DNA of 64,000 nucleotides from Streptomyces sp. NBC_01244 (GCF_035987325.1 NZ_CP108488.1:9176001-9240000); one strand, 5' to 3'. Positions 8,368 through 17,338 are shown, numbered from the stretch's first letter. A program made the numbers and translations. The notes: generated from the letters alone by a model not told the origin.

Positions 8368-8442
8368 TAATGGGGCCGTGGTTCCGTTAAGATGGCCCGA
8401 GCGTAACAAGTCCCGAGAGTTAATGGAACTGGAGTCCCGTTA
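8368..8442. promoter_or_regulatory. Two TetR-type operators
   Basis: Two related 22-bp palindromes: left arm TAATGGGGCC / right arm GGTTCCGTTA at 8368-8389, and TAATGGAACT / AGTCCCGTTA at 8421-8442. Both have a 2-bp centre and fit arms TAAYGGRRCY and RGYYCCRTTA. Centres are 53 bp apart, about five helical turns. The right site includes the A of the TetR start codon; the left lies just upstream of the aldo/keto reductase ribosome-binding site. Probably bound by the TetR at 8442. Confidence 0.75.
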
Positions 8443-9125
8443 TGGAGTTCGCCGAAGCCGGGCCGGACAGCGTGACCGAACCAGGGTCAGGGTCGGGGTC
8501 AGGGCCCGGGCCGGCGTCGGGGCCGGGGCCGGGGAGCGCGCGGCCCGGAGGGCGTACGGCGAGGGTGCGCGAGGCAGTGCTCCGGGCAGCCGAGGACGTC
8601 CTGGCCGAGCGGGGTTTCGCCCACCTGGACCTCGCCGACGTCGCGCGGCGCGCGGACGTCGGGAAGACGACCGTCTACCGCCGGTGGGGCACCGGCGCCG
8701 GCCTCATGGCCGACCTGCTGCTGGACATGGCGCAGCAGTCCCTTCCCCGGGCGCGGACGGGCTCGCTCCTCGGAGACCTGACGGCCAACGCCCGGCTGGT
8801 GTGCCGCACCCTGGCCGACCCCCGCCAGGGGGCCCTGTTCAAGGCGGTGATCGCGGCTGCCACCAGCGACCCCGAGGCGGCGCAAGCGCTGCACGGCTTC
8901 TACGCGGTGCGCGTCGAGGAGTGGGCGCCGTGCGTCCGGGAGGCCGTGGAGCGCGGCGACGTTCCCGAGGGCACCGACCCGCACGAGGTGATCCGCGCGG
9001 TGTCCGCCCCCCTCTACTACCGCCTCCTGACCACGGCCCTCCCGCTCGACGACGCCGCGGCCGACCGCTGCGCGACCGCGGCGGCGGCGGCCGCCCGCGC
9101 GGGGGCGTACGTACGGGAGCAGTAG
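8442..9125 (+). CDS. TetR/AcrR family transcriptional regulator
   Basis: A 227-aa repressor. A Gly/Ser/Pro low-complexity N-terminal extension (about residues 10-45) precedes the HTH (AHLDLADVARRADVGKTTVYRRW). The C-terminal domain is of the TetR_C_11-like type. The ATG at 8442 follows GGAG by seven bases and is embedded in its own putative operator. It diverges from the aldo/keto reductase, its likely target. The extension is unusual for the family and might be translated only in part if an internal start is used. Confidence 0.88.
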   Translation: MEFAEAGPDSVTEPGSGSGSGPGPASGPGPGSARPGGRTARVREAVLRAAEDVLAERGFAHLDLADVARRADVGKTTVYRRWGTGAGLMADLLLDMAQQSLPRARTGSLLGDLTANARLVCRTLADPRQGALFKAVIAAATSDPEAAQALHGFYAVRVEEWAPCVREAVERGDVPEGTDPHEVIRAVSAPLYYRLLTTALPLDDAAADRCATAAAAAARAGAYVREQ

Positions 9126-9365
9126 TGGCTCAGGGGCGAGGGTGCTGGCGAAGGCGGGCGCCACGGCCCGGGGCGGGTTATGGGTAGATTGCCGGATGCC
9201 GGGAAAGTTCTCGACATCGGCGCACCGCCGCATAGAGTCGCAGCTCAGGAAGCCGGTTCCGCAGCTGTGGGGATGAACCGGGGCCGCCGGGTCCGGCCTC
9301 CTCGAAGGGCGCCCGGTCACAATGAAGTGCTGGGCGGTGCGGTGGCCGAGAACGGAGAGGGTCTG

Positions 9366-10097
9366 ATGAGCGGGGCCGACGAGGGACGGCAGTGGCCGGA
9401 CGAGGTCAGTGTCGACAACGCGAGGACGACGCTCCTCCAGCTCCTCGCACGAGCGGGGGTCCCTGCCGGTGACGCGCTCGAACTGACCGGTCTGCTGGAG
9501 GCGGGCACGCTCGCGCTCGCGCACGGGGAACTGAGCGGCCGGGACCGGAGCGCGCCGGGGGACAAGGGCGAGCCGTACGAGTCGGGATGGCTCGACGGCG
9601 CCGGGGACCTCCTGGCGGAGCTGGGCGCCGTCACCGAGCGGAGCCTGCTCCGGGTGGTGAGCCCGGAGGGGGAGCAGGAAGCGGCCGGACAGCGCCCGCG
9701 GGCCAGGCGCATGGAGGTCGAGCGGGCCCAAGTGGCGCTCACACCCCTGTACCTGTCGTTCGCCGAGGTCTCGGAGCTGGATCCGGAGGCGACCGAGGAG
9801 GTGCTCACCGCCGTCCTCGCCACGATGAGCACACGACAGCGGGCCCGGTACGCGGGGCGGCTGACGGAGTTCACCGAGACCCACCGGGCCCGGCTGGTGC
9901 GGCTGTTCGCGAGGTTCGGAGCGGGCAGCGCCATCACGGTGCACGGCCGCTTCTCGCTCGTCCACTCCGCCACGAGCATCGCCGTACTGGAGCGGCTCCT
10001 CGCCGAGCCGCAGGAACTGCGGGAGGAGTGGGACGCGGCGGAGCTGCCGCCCGCGTGGCTGGACGGGCTGACGACTGCCTGGGACGCCTCGGCCTGA
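9366..10097 (+). CDS. Hypothetical protein
   Basis: A 243-aa mainly helical, soluble, acidic protein that I do not recognise. The start at 9366 is chosen because GGAGAGGG lies just upstream; the open frame extends to 9180 but that part has no ribosome-binding site. The best-defined stretch is GAGSAITVHGRFSLVHSATS near the C-terminus, after a helix-rich middle. No signal peptide or metal motif. It stands alone between a TetR gene and the DUF2264 gene. Confidence 0.65.
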   Translation: MSGADEGRQWPDEVSVDNARTTLLQLLARAGVPAGDALELTGLLEAGTLALAHGELSGRDRSAPGDKGEPYESGWLDGAGDLLAELGAVTERSLLRVVSPEGEQEAAGQRPRARRMEVERAQVALTPLYLSFAEVSELDPEATEEVLTAVLATMSTRQRARYAGRLTEFTETHRARLVRLFARFGAGSAITVHGRFSLVHSATSIAVLERLLAEPQELREEWDAAELPPAWLDGLTTAWDASA

Positions 10098-10132
10098 ACG
10101 CCCGCCCCCGCTCGATCGTTTCGCCCCGCTCC

Positions 10133-10193
10133 GACCCGCTCCCTCGACCTGCTCTCCTGACCCGCTCTCTCGACCTGCTCCCTTGACCCGCTG
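10133..10193. repeat. 13-bp imperfect tandem repeat
   Basis: Four full copies and a partial copy of a 13-bp unit alternating GACCCGCTCCCTC and GACCTGCTCTCCT. It lies between the hypothetical gene and the promoter of the DUF2264 gene. No open frame crosses it convincingly. Function unknown; slipped-strand expansion is the simplest origin. Confidence 0.8.
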
Positions 10194-10217
10194 GGGCCAT
10201 TCGATCAAGATCCCCGC

Positions 10218-12140
10218 ATGACCCTTCCCGGACTGCCCCGCGAAGACCGCGTGTTGAGCCCGTACACCGGCTACACGCGCGCGCACTGGGAGGCGGTGGC
10301 CGACGGGCTGCTGCGCGCCGCCTGGCGGTGGGCCACACCGCAGGGGGCCCTGCTCGACCTGCCGGGACCGCCGTCCGCCTCGGGGGTGCGCTCCGACGGG
10401 CTCGAAGGGTACGCGCGCACCTTCCTCGCCGCGGCGTTCCGCGTGTCCGGGGCCGGGGGAGAGGACCCGTACGGCTGGCTGGATCGGTACGCGGACGGCC
10501 TGGCGGCGGGAACCCGGACGCCGGGCCGTGACGACGCGGAGTCCTGGCCGGTCATCCGCGACCTCCACGCGGGGGGCCAGCCGATGGTCGAGTCGGCCTC
10601 GGTGGCCCTCGGACTCCGGCTGACCCGGCCGTGGCTGTGGGACCGCCTCGACAGTGCCGTGCAGGACCGGACCGAGGACTGGTTGCGCGGCGCCCTGCGC
10701 CATGTGCCCGCCCCCAACAACTGGTACCTCTTCCCGTACACCGTGGCCGGGTTCCTGGAATCCGTGGGCCGCGGCGACGCCGAGACGGCCAGGGCCCGCA
10801 GCCGCGCCCTCGACCTCCTGGAGGGCTGGTACGCGGGCCAGGGCTGGTACGCCGACGGGGAAGGCCGCGCCTTCGACCACTACAACGGCTGGGCGCTGCA
10901 CCTGTATCCGGTGCTCGACGGCCACCTGGACGCCTCGCCGGACCGGTCAGGCCGCGCGGACCGGCCGGCCCCGCACGGTGACCGCCTGCGGGCCCACCTG
11001 GACGGCTTCTCCCTCCTCTTCGGCGCGGACGGGGCGCCGATGCACTTCGGGCGTTCCCTCACCTACCGCTTCGCCGCCGCGTCCGCCGTCGGCCTCGGAG
11101 CCGTCACCGGCCACACCCCGCTCACCCCCGGCACCTCGCGCCGCCTGATCAGCGGATCACTGCGCTACTTCCTCGACCGGGGCGCCGTCGGCGCCGACGG
11201 CCTGCTGGGCCTCGGATGGCACGGCCCGCACGGGGCGACCCTGCAGAACTATTCCGGGCCGGCCTCGCCGTACTGGGCCTCCAAGGCCTTCGTCTGCCTG
11301 CTCGCCCCGGCGGCGCACCCGTTGTGGACGGCGACGGAGGAGCCCGCGCCCAGCGAGGGACCCGACCAGGTGCTCGCTCTGCCGGCGCCCGGACTGCTGA
11401 TCCAGACCACCCGCGCCGACGGGATCGTACGGCTGCACAACCACGGAAGCGATCACGTCGGGCCGGACCAGCCGGAAGCGGCCCGCGACGAGGACCCGCT
11501 CTACTCCCGCCAGGCCTACTCCACCCGCAGCGGCCCCACCGCGGGCGCCAACACCCCGGACAACCACCTCGCCGTGGCCGTGGCAGGCGCCCGCAGTGTC
11601 CGGCGGCGCATCCACCCGCTGGGCACCGGACAGGGGAACGGCTGGGGCTGGGCCGCGTCCTGGCACCGGCCGGTCTTCCCGGGAGGCGCGCCCACGGTCC
11701 CCGGCCTGCGCGTGGAGAGCGTGACCTTCGTCCGCGGCCGGCACGAACTGCGCGTGCACCGGGTGCAGGGAGCCCCGTACGGAGCCCGCGTGGAACAGAC
11801 CGGCTGGGCCACCGGGCCCGAGGAGCCGCTGCGCTCGGAGCTCCACCCGGTGCACGGCTGGGAGGTGCGGGAGGAGGCGAGGGCGCCGGCCGGTACCGCC
11901 TTCACCCGGTGGGCGAGCGTGCCCCGCCTGACGGCCGGGGCCGAGCACACGGGCCTGTACGCGGCGCTGGTCGAGCTCACCGGCACCGGCGAGCCGGATC
12001 CGCCGCCGATCGCCGGGGCGCTCACCCGGGTGACGGCGGACGAAGGATCCATCGAGGTGCGTTGGGCGGACGACGGATCCCTGACCCGCATCGCCTTCGA
12101 GCCCCTCCGTGTGGAACACCTGCCACCGGCCACCGGGTAG
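10218..12140 (+). CDS. DUF2264 domain-containing protein
   Basis: A 640-aa protein. Residues 1-360 match DUF2264, an (alpha/alpha)-barrel-like family, with landmarks YTGYTRAHWEAVADGLL, GLEGYARTFLAAAF, APNNWYLFPYTVAGFLE and FDHYNGWALHLYPVL. The remainder is beta-rich. DUF2264 is often discussed with polysaccharide-active proteins but its chemistry is not established. No signal peptide. The ATG is preceded by CAAGAT (10206-10211) and six bases with no ribosome-binding site, so it is probably leaderless. Convergent with the amidase gene. Confidence 0.85.
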   Translation: MTLPGLPREDRVLSPYTGYTRAHWEAVADGLLRAAWRWATPQGALLDLPGPPSASGVRSDGLEGYARTFLAAAFRVSGAGGEDPYGWLDRYADGLAAGTRTPGRDDAESWPVIRDLHAGGQPMVESASVALGLRLTRPWLWDRLDSAVQDRTEDWLRGALRHVPAPNNWYLFPYTVAGFLESVGRGDAETARARSRALDLLEGWYAGQGWYADGEGRAFDHYNGWALHLYPVLDGHLDASPDRSGRADRPAPHGDRLRAHLDGFSLLFGADGAPMHFGRSLTYRFAAASAVGLGAVTGHTPLTPGTSRRLISGSLRYFLDRGAVGADGLLGLGWHGPHGATLQNYSGPASPYWASKAFVCLLAPAAHPLWTATEEPAPSEGPDQVLALPAPGLLIQTTRADGIVRLHNHGSDHVGPDQPEAARDEDPLYSRQAYSTRSGPTAGANTPDNHLAVAVAGARSVRRRIHPLGTGQGNGWGWAASWHRPVFPGGAPTVPGLRVESVTFVRGRHELRVHRVQGAPYGARVEQTGWATGPEEPLRSELHPVHGWEVREEARAPAGTAFTRWASVPRLTAGAEHTGLYAALVELTGTGEPDPPPIAGALTRVTADEGSIEVRWADDGSLTRIAFEPLRVEHLPPATG

Positions 12141-12150
12141 CCGCCGCCGA

Positions 12151-12169
12151 CCGGCACCTTTCCTGCCGG
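12151..12169. terminator. Convergent-gene hairpin
   Basis: A 6-bp stem (CCGGCA/TGCCGG) with a pyrimidine loop between the convergent DUF2264 and amidase genes. Short and without a long T-run; a modest bidirectional terminator candidate. Confidence 0.4.
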
Positions 12170-12174
12170 CCGCG

Positions 12175-13590
12175 TCAATGGTCCTGAATGCGACGGAACG
12201 GCCGGTCGGCCTCCAGCTCGAACGCGATCTCCAGCAGTTTGCGCTCACCACCGGGACGGGCGGCGAACATGACGCCGACGGGCAGCCCGTCCGGGGTCGG
12301 GCTCGCGGCGGGCACCGAGATCGACGGAGTACCGACGACGTTGTCGACCGGCGTGAAGGCCACGTACGCGAGGATCCGCTCGATCAGCTTCGCGTAGGGA
12401 ACCGTCGGGCTGAGGTGGCCGATCGGCGGCGTGGTGTGGGCGAGCACCGGCGACATCACGAGGTCGAGCCCGCGGAAGGACGCGGCGTAGGCCTCCCGCG
12501 TGCGCTTCAGCCGCCGCAGGACGCCGGGAGTGCGCCGCCAGTTCCGCAGGTACTCCTCGCGCAGGCCCTGGCTGAGCCCGTCCATGCGATGCCGGTCGAA
12601 GTCCGCTCCGAGGGTCCGGCCCGTCACGCCGAGGAGGAAGGACAGCATCCCCCAGTACGTGAGGAAGTCGTCGGTGAAACTCGGATCCATACCCAACTCC
12701 ACCGGCTCCACGGTGTGTCCGAGCCGTCCGAGCCTCTCCACGGTCTCCGTGACCGCCGCCCGGGTGGAGGCGTCGGAGTGCACACCGTTCGGCGAGTCCA
12801 GCACGAACCCGATGCGCAGCCGGCGCGCGGAGGGGCCTTCGACCAGGCCGATGGGCGGCAGTCCGGGGCTCCGCCGGTGGGTTTCCGCAGCGGCGAGGAA
12901 CGCGGCGGCGTCCCGCACGGACCGGCTCACGACTCCGTCGGAGATGATGTCGAGCGGCAGTTGGCGGCCGAGGGCACTGGGCACGACGCGGCCACGGGAC
13001 GGCTTGAGGCCGACGAGTCCGCAGCAGGCCGCGGGTATGCGGATCGAGCCACCGCCGTCATTGGCGTGCGCGATCGGCACGGCGCCGGCGGCGACCAGCG
13101 CCGCGCTGCCGCCCGACGAACCGCCCGCCGAGTAGCCCGTGTGCCAGGGGTTGCGCACCGGCTCCGCGCCGTCGTACTCGGTGGTCGGGCTGAACCCGAA
13201 TTCGGGCAGCCGGGTCTTGCCCAGCACCGTGACGCCGCTGCTCAGGAACTGCCGGGTGAACGGCGCGTGCCGCCGGGCGGCTCGCGGCCGGAAGGAGGCG
13301 CTGCCGTGGCCCGTGGGCAGTCCCTGGAAGTCGGTGTTGTCCTTGACGAAGGTCGGCACCCCGGCGAAGGCGCCGCCCGCCCCGGTGGCGTGCGCCGGGC
13401 CCTCGACGTGCACCTGGACCGCGCCGAGCCGTGCGTCGACCGCCCGCACCCGCTCCACGGCGTCCCGGGCGGCCTCCGCGGGGGAGACCTCGCCCCGCCG
13501 GATCGCCGCGGCGAGACCGACGGCGTCGTGCTCTCCCAACGCGTCGTCCCGGAACGCGTGCACGAGGGTCCGTTCGTCGAAAGTCGTCAC
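12175..13590 (-). CDS. Amidase (amidase signature family)
   Basis: A 471-aa enzyme that hydrolyses carboxamides with a Ser-cisSer-Lys triad. The catalytic Lys is in VPTFVKDN, the Gly/Ser signature is [18 protein letters not shown], and the nucleophile is in [10 protein letters not shown]. Length is normal for the family. No signal peptide. It starts at GTG 13590 with GAGG upstream. A near-perfect CCTACCGGTAGG palindrome sits about 45 bp upstream, so a TetR-type repressor probably controls it, though no regulator gene is adjacent. The substrate is unknown. Confidence 0.9.
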   Translation of the reverse strand: MTTFDERTLVHAFRDDALGEHDAVGLAAAIRRGEVSPAEAARDAVERVRAVDARLGAVQVHVEGPAHATGAGGAFAGVPTFVKDNTDFQGLPTGHGSASFRPRAARRHAPFTRQFLSSGVTVLGKTRLPEFGFSPTTEYDGAEPVRNPWHTGYSAGGSSGGSAALVAAGAVPIAHANDGGGSIRIPAACCGLVGLKPSRGRVVPSALGRQLPLDIISDGVVSRSVRDAAAFLAAAETHRRSPGLPPIGLVEGPSARRLRIGFVLDSPNGVHSDASTRAAVTETVERLGRLGHTVEPVELGMDPSFTDDFLTYWGMLSFLLGVTGRTLGADFDRHRMDGLSQGLREEYLRNWRRTPGVLRRLKRTREAYAASFRGLDLVMSPVLAHTTPPIGHLSPTVPYAKLIERILAYVAFTPVDNVVGTPSISVPAASPTPDGLPVGVMFAARPGGERKLLEIAFELEADRPFRRIQDH

Positions 13591-13632
13591 CGCTGCCTCA
13601 GCCTCCGCCGTGTGGATGGTCGCCCGCCATCA

Positions 13633-13650
13633 TTGCCTACCGGTAGGTAA
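13633..13650. promoter_or_regulatory. TetR-like palindrome upstream of amidase
   Basis: A 12-bp perfect palindrome CCTACCGGTAGG (13636-13647) inside TT-N-...-N-AA flanks, the shape typical of TetR operators. It lies 43-60 bp upstream of the amidase GTG. The rest of the gap to 13893 holds no convincing gene. Confidence 0.6.
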
Positions 13651-13893
13651 CACGCGAGGATTTCGGCGGTCATTCGTTGCCGCCCCTCCCTCGGTAGGGG
13701 CTCTGGACGGCTTGCTCAGAAGCCGGGCAGGAGACCATCCCGCCGGCCGCCGCCGCCGGACCGGCGTCGGACCGGCGTCGGACGGAGCGGCAGGAAGGTG
13801 CTCGTCGGCCGTTTCCTCGTACCCCGGGCTGAGCGGCCGGGGCTGGAGGAAGGAGCGGCCGCATTGGATCCGTGCGACGGTCACCGGAACCAG

Positions 13894-14150
13894 CTAGAGG
13901 GCCAGCAGACCGAGCCGGATGGCCAGTTCCGTGCCGGTCGGCGTGGGGATCGAGGCGGCGAAGACCCAGATGTGGATCCGGCCGAAGAAGGAGGGGATCG
14001 TCCGGTCCCGGCCCATCGCGAACAGGGTGCGCGTCGCCTGGAGGAGGAAGGTGCCGTCCGTCGAGGTGACGGCGTCCGGGCCGAGCAGCACGTTCGCGGC
14101 GACGGTCAGGGTCAGCCGTGTGGCGGCGTGTACGCGGGCCCGCAGCCCGC
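13894..14150 (-). pseudogene. Amino-acid permease (APC family) remnant
   Basis: The minus-strand frame carries a recognisable piece of an APC-superfamily permease: LTLTVAANVLLGPDAV, then QATRTLFAMGRDRTIPSFFG, corresponding to the middle of a normal roughly 450-500-aa protein. Upstream of about 14150 the frame is unrelated Arg/Pro-rich sequence, and downstream it ends after one more helix. Its position next to agmatine deiminase suggests a lost agmatine or polyamine transporter (inference). Confidence 0.6.
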
Positions 14151-14296
14151 CACCGCCATGACCACCGAGTCGAACGTACTCAGGGACCCGGTCCGTAGTC
14201 CGCCCCCGGGGTTGCTCCGCCTGCTGTTCATCCCTGCGCCTCTCCTCGGCTGTGCCGGCCAACGGTTGTGCCGGACAACGGTTGTGATGTCGGGTG

Positions 14297-14331
14297 CCCG
14301 GCCCGGCACTGGCCGGCGGTGCCGGGCCGGG
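14297..14331 (-). terminator. Terminator of the agmatine deiminase gene
   Basis: A perfect 13-bp GC stem (arms 14297-14309 and 14319-14331) with a 9-nt loop, 20 bp beyond the deiminase stop. Just beyond it, two copies of a 16-bp unit (TGTGCCGGMCAACGGT) lie near 14250-14285. No T-tract. Confidence 0.6.
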
Positions 14332-14350
14332 GCTCCCCTCCCGCGCGGGG

Positions 14351-15379
14351 CTAGACCAGCGGGGGCACGACGGGCTGCGACTGGGTGGCGCAGTGGATTC
14401 CGCCGCCACCGGAGGCGATGTTGTCGATGTCGAGCTGGACGATGTTCCGGCTGGGATAGGCGGACTGCAGGATGGTGTAGGCCAGGCCGTCGGCATAGCC
14501 GTCACCGAACTGCGGGGCGATGACGGCGCCGTTCACCGTGTAGTAGTTGGTGTAGCTCGACAGGAAGTCATTGCCTTGCCCGCGGATGGCGCTGCGATCC
14601 GGACCGGGGAGTTCGGTGATGGCCAGCGCCCGCCCCTGCGCGTCGGTGGCGCTGCGCAGGATCCGCGCGGTCTCCTCGTAGACGGCGATCCACTTGCCGT
14701 CGGCGCCGCGGCCGGGCTTGTCCAGGATGACCTTGCCGGGCGCCGTGAAGCGGGCGAGGCAGTCGATGTGGCAGTCGGTGATGTCCTGGCCGGCCAGTCC
14801 CGGGACCCAGATCACCTTGTCGATGCCGAGCGCCGCCCTCATCGCCTGCTCGACCTGGTCCTGGGACTGGCCCGGATTGCGGTTGCCGTTGACCAGCGAG
14901 CTCACCGTGGCCAGCAGGGTGCCCTGGCCGTCGGTCTCCAGCGAACCGCCCTCGCCCACGAACGACGCCTGGATCCGGTTGACACCGTACTGACCGAGGA
15001 GCGTCTCGGCGGCCGCGGCGTCATGGGTGAAGGGCTGGGCGTACGGTGCGGCGGTCTTCCCCCAGCCGTTGAAGTTGGTGTCCACCCCGGCGATCGCGCC
15101 GGGGCCCACGACGAAAGTGGGGCCGAAGTCCCTGATCCACAGGTCGTCGTTGGCTATCTCGATGACGTCGATGCCGTAGTAGGCACCGCTCCCGCACAGG
15201 TACCGGGCATCCGCGGCCTGACTGGGGCGGGCGAGCATGACAACCGGCTCGTAGCGCGAGATCGCGTACGCCACCTTGGCGATGTCCCTGCGCACCGCGC
15301 CGAGGCTGTTGCCCCACACGGAGGAAAGCGCCGGCCAGGCCATGAAGGTACGGACGTGCCGGTCCTCCTCCGCGGGCAT
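14351..15379 (-). CDS. Agmatine deiminase family protein
   Basis: A 342-aa guanidino-modifying enzyme of the agmatine deiminase/peptidyl-arginine deiminase fold, which hydrolyses agmatine to N-carbamoylputrescine and ammonia. Catalytic landmarks are DLWIRDFGPTFV (Asp), GEGGSLETDGQGT, DCHIDCLARF (His and Asp) and the nucleophilic Cys in GGGGIHCATQ. The start given is the first in-frame ATG of the uninterrupted frame. The ancestral start is 15517, where a Tat signal peptide begins but is cut by an amber codon at 15476-15478. The protein is therefore either made without export, made by readthrough, or not made. Cytoplasmic AguA usually pairs with carbamoylputrescine amidase; none is adjacent. 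Confidence 0.85.
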   Translation of the reverse strand: MPAEEDRHVRTFMAWPALSSVWGNSLGAVRRDIAKVAYAISRYEPVVMLARPSQAADARYLCGSGAYYGIDVIEIANDDLWIRDFGPTFVVGPGAIAGVDTNFNGWGKTAAPYAQPFTHDAAAAETLLGQYGVNRIQASFVGEGGSLETDGQGTLLATVSSLVNGNRNPGQSQDQVEQAMRAALGIDKVIWVPGLAGQDITDCHIDCLARFTAPGKVILDKPGRGADGKWIAVYEETARILRSATDAQGRALAITELPGPDRSAIRGQGNDFLSSYTNYYTVNGAVIAPQFGDGYADGLAYTILQSAYPSRNIVQLDIDNIASGGGGIHCATQSQPVVPPLV

Positions 15380-15517
15380 CCGCAGTGCGGTGGAGCCGCC
15401 GACGGCCGTGGCCGCCCGGGCGACCGACGGCAGGGCGGAACCGAAGGCCGCGAGCGGCAGGGCCGCCGCGCCGAACTAGAGCAGCCTGCGTCGGGACGTG
15501 GCTGGGGTGTTGTTCAT
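15380..15517 (-). other. Tat signal peptide interrupted by an amber codon
   Basis: In frame with the deiminase, ATG 15517 (AGGGA ribosome-binding site) opens MNNTPATSRRRLL, then TAG at 15476-15478, then FGAAALPLAAFGSALPS and an Ala-rich cleavage region leading into the mature protein. Twin arginine followed by a hydrophobic stretch is a Tat signal. CAG (Gln) to TAG is the simplest single-base origin of the stop. Confidence 0.8.
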
Positions 15518-15567
15518 GGGACTCCCTGGTGAACAAGTGACAGGTGATGCGTCCCACATCCTGGACT

Positions 15568-15585
15568 TAACTGAAAATTCAGTCA
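15568..15585. promoter_or_regulatory. Palindromic operator, copy 1
   Basis: TAACTGAAAATTCAGTCA, differing at three positions from the site at 17339-17356. It lies 51 bp upstream of the ancestral agmatine deiminase start. Likely the binding site of one regulator shared with the NCS1 permease; no regulator gene is adjacent. Confidence 0.75.
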
Positions 15586-15801
15586 ATGGATGGGCTGCTC
15601 ATACTTGGCGACTTCCTTGGCGAGCTTGGCGATGTCGGCCTGGATCTTGGACAGCGTGCCGCCCCGGATCGTGGAGCTCGAGGGCCAGGCAATCCAGGTC
15701 CGCTTGTGCGAGGTCTCCTCCCCGGGTACGCGCCAGGACGCGGCCATGGCGGGCTGGATGCCGTCGAGAGCCGGCCCCAGCGCCAGCGCGGCGCGGGTTG
15801 T
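15583..15801 (-). pseudogene. N-terminal fragment of a second agmatine deiminase
   Basis: The 72-codon frame reads as the end of a signal peptide (ALALGPALDGIQPAMAA) followed by an agmatine deiminase N-terminus (WRVPGEETSHKRTWIAWPSS, then IQADIAKLAKEVAKYE), then a stop inside the operator. It aligns by eye with the RTFMAWPALSS and DIAKVAYAISRYE segment of the intact gene. Its first codon follows the permease TGA in the same frame, with no start codon or ribosome-binding site. Both ends are truncated, so it is non-functional. Confidence 0.75.
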
Positions 15802-17253
15802 TCAGTGGAGCGGTGCCAGCAGCCCCTCCTCTCGGACCATCCGGCGTTCGGCGTCCAGGTCGAGGCTTCGGGCGAAGAGCCGGTAGAGGGCGCCGGACAC
15901 CGGCAGGCCGATGAAGATCGAGTAGTCGACGCCACCGAGGTTCTCCGCCACGGGCCCGACGTACAGGCCGGTGATGACCATGAACGGAGCCATGCAGGCC
16001 AGGCCGATGGCGTAGGAGAGGTTTCCTCGCCAGCCCCATCGGCCGTATATGCCGCGTGGGTTGAAGATCTCCTTGACGACGTACTGGCCGCGGCGGACGA
16101 AGAAGAAGTCGACCAGGTTGATGGCCGTCCACGGGATGAAGAGGTACGTCAGCACCACCACCACGTTGGCGAAGAACCAGTTGAACTGATCTATGCCGAC
16201 GAGGACGGAGACCGTCCCGACTGCCACCATCATGATCCCGATCGTCGCGACCCGGATGGCCCGCGTCGGCTTGACCGGCCGGAACGAGTCCATGATCGAG
16301 ATCATGGTGAGGCTGCCGCCGTACTGGTTGATCGCCATGATGGAGAGCAGCCCGACCAGCAGGACGACCACGGCGACCGTGCCGAACCCGCTGAACAACC
16401 GGTCCGCCGCCAGCTTCAGGGCGGTCACCGGGTCGGCGCCCTCGGGGGCACCGGCCGAGACCACGGCGCCGAGGACGAACACCCAGATCCCGGAGATCGC
16501 ACTGGGCAGGTAGGTCCACCAGAAGGTGCTGCGCACGGGGACGTCGGGTCTGAGGTAGCGCGAGTAGTCCGAGACGTACGGTGCCCAGCCGAGCTGGAAA
16601 CCCGCGACGAAGACGAACACGAGCATGAACGGGGCGAGGTCGAACGGGCCGGCGTCCCAGACGCCGTCCGGCAGCCCCCCGCCGAACAGGGCCGCCCCGG
16701 TGATCGCCGCGGTGATCACGACGAAGGGCCAGGTGAGCCATTTGTTCAGACGGTGGATCCATTCGTATCCGAACAGGGCGATCACGGCCGCCACCACGGC
16801 GGCCATCGCGTAGCCGAGCCCGTTGGGAATCCCGGTGAGCATGTTCAGGGCCTGGCCGGACAGCAGGGCGTCGGACGTGTTGAAGGCCACGTAGTTGACC
16901 AAGGCGAACACCCACACGGTGAACGCGGCACCCAGGTACCCGAACTGGGGCCGGGACTGCACCAGTTGGGGCAGACCCAACTGAGGCCCCTGGGCCGAGT
17001 GGAACGCCATGAAGAACGTGCCGAAGAGCGAGCCGAGGACGGTGGCGATCACCGTCCAGACGAGCGAAGCCCCCATGGAGAGCGTCACGACGCCGGTCGC
17101 CAGACCGGTGAGGTTGAGGCTGCCCACGAACCAGATGGCCCCGACGCTCGAAGGTTTGCCGTGCCGTTCGGATAGGGGCACCCAGTCGATCGAGTGCTGT
17201 TCGATGCCCGCAGGGGATGCGGAGGCGTGCATGGGTGAGTCAACTGGGGCCAT
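15802..17253 (-). CDS. NCS1-family nucleobase/cytosine permease
   Basis: A 483-aa polytopic membrane protein with about 12 hydrophobic helices. It matches the nucleobase:cation symporter-1 (purine/cytosine permease) family: SSVGAIWFVGSLNLTGLATG at helix 1, GPQLGLPQLVQSR in the first re-entrant region, and APYVSDYSRYLRP after helix 6. The start at 17253 has AGGAG upstream. Transcription probably starts near the palindrome at 17339. The shared operator with agmatine deiminase suggests co-use of a nitrogen source. The substrate could be a purine, pyrimidine, hydantoin or allantoin. Confidence 0.9.
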   Translation of the reverse strand: MAPVDSPMHASASPAGIEQHSIDWVPLSERHGKPSSVGAIWFVGSLNLTGLATGVVTLSMGASLVWTVIATVLGSLFGTFFMAFHSAQGPQLGLPQLVQSRPQFGYLGAAFTVWVFALVNYVAFNTSDALLSGQALNMLTGIPNGLGYAMAAVVAAVIALFGYEWIHRLNKWLTWPFVVITAAITGAALFGGGLPDGVWDAGPFDLAPFMLVFVFVAGFQLGWAPYVSDYSRYLRPDVPVRSTFWWTYLPSAISGIWVFVLGAVVSAGAPEGADPVTALKLAADRLFSGFGTVAVVVLLVGLLSIMAINQYGGSLTMISIMDSFRPVKPTRAIRVATIGIMMVAVGTVSVLVGIDQFNWFFANVVVVLTYLFIPWTAINLVDFFFVRRGQYVVKEIFNPRGIYGRWGWRGNLSYAIGLACMAPFMVITGLYVGPVAENLGGVDYSIFIGLPVSGALYRLFARSLDLDAERRMVREEGLLAPLH

Positions 17254-17338
17254 GTGGGCTCCTGTACGCGGGGGCTTGCATGAATCCGTCGGCGGGCCTG
17301 ACGTTCCGGGGGCGATCGGGTGCGCTCACAGTAGAGAC

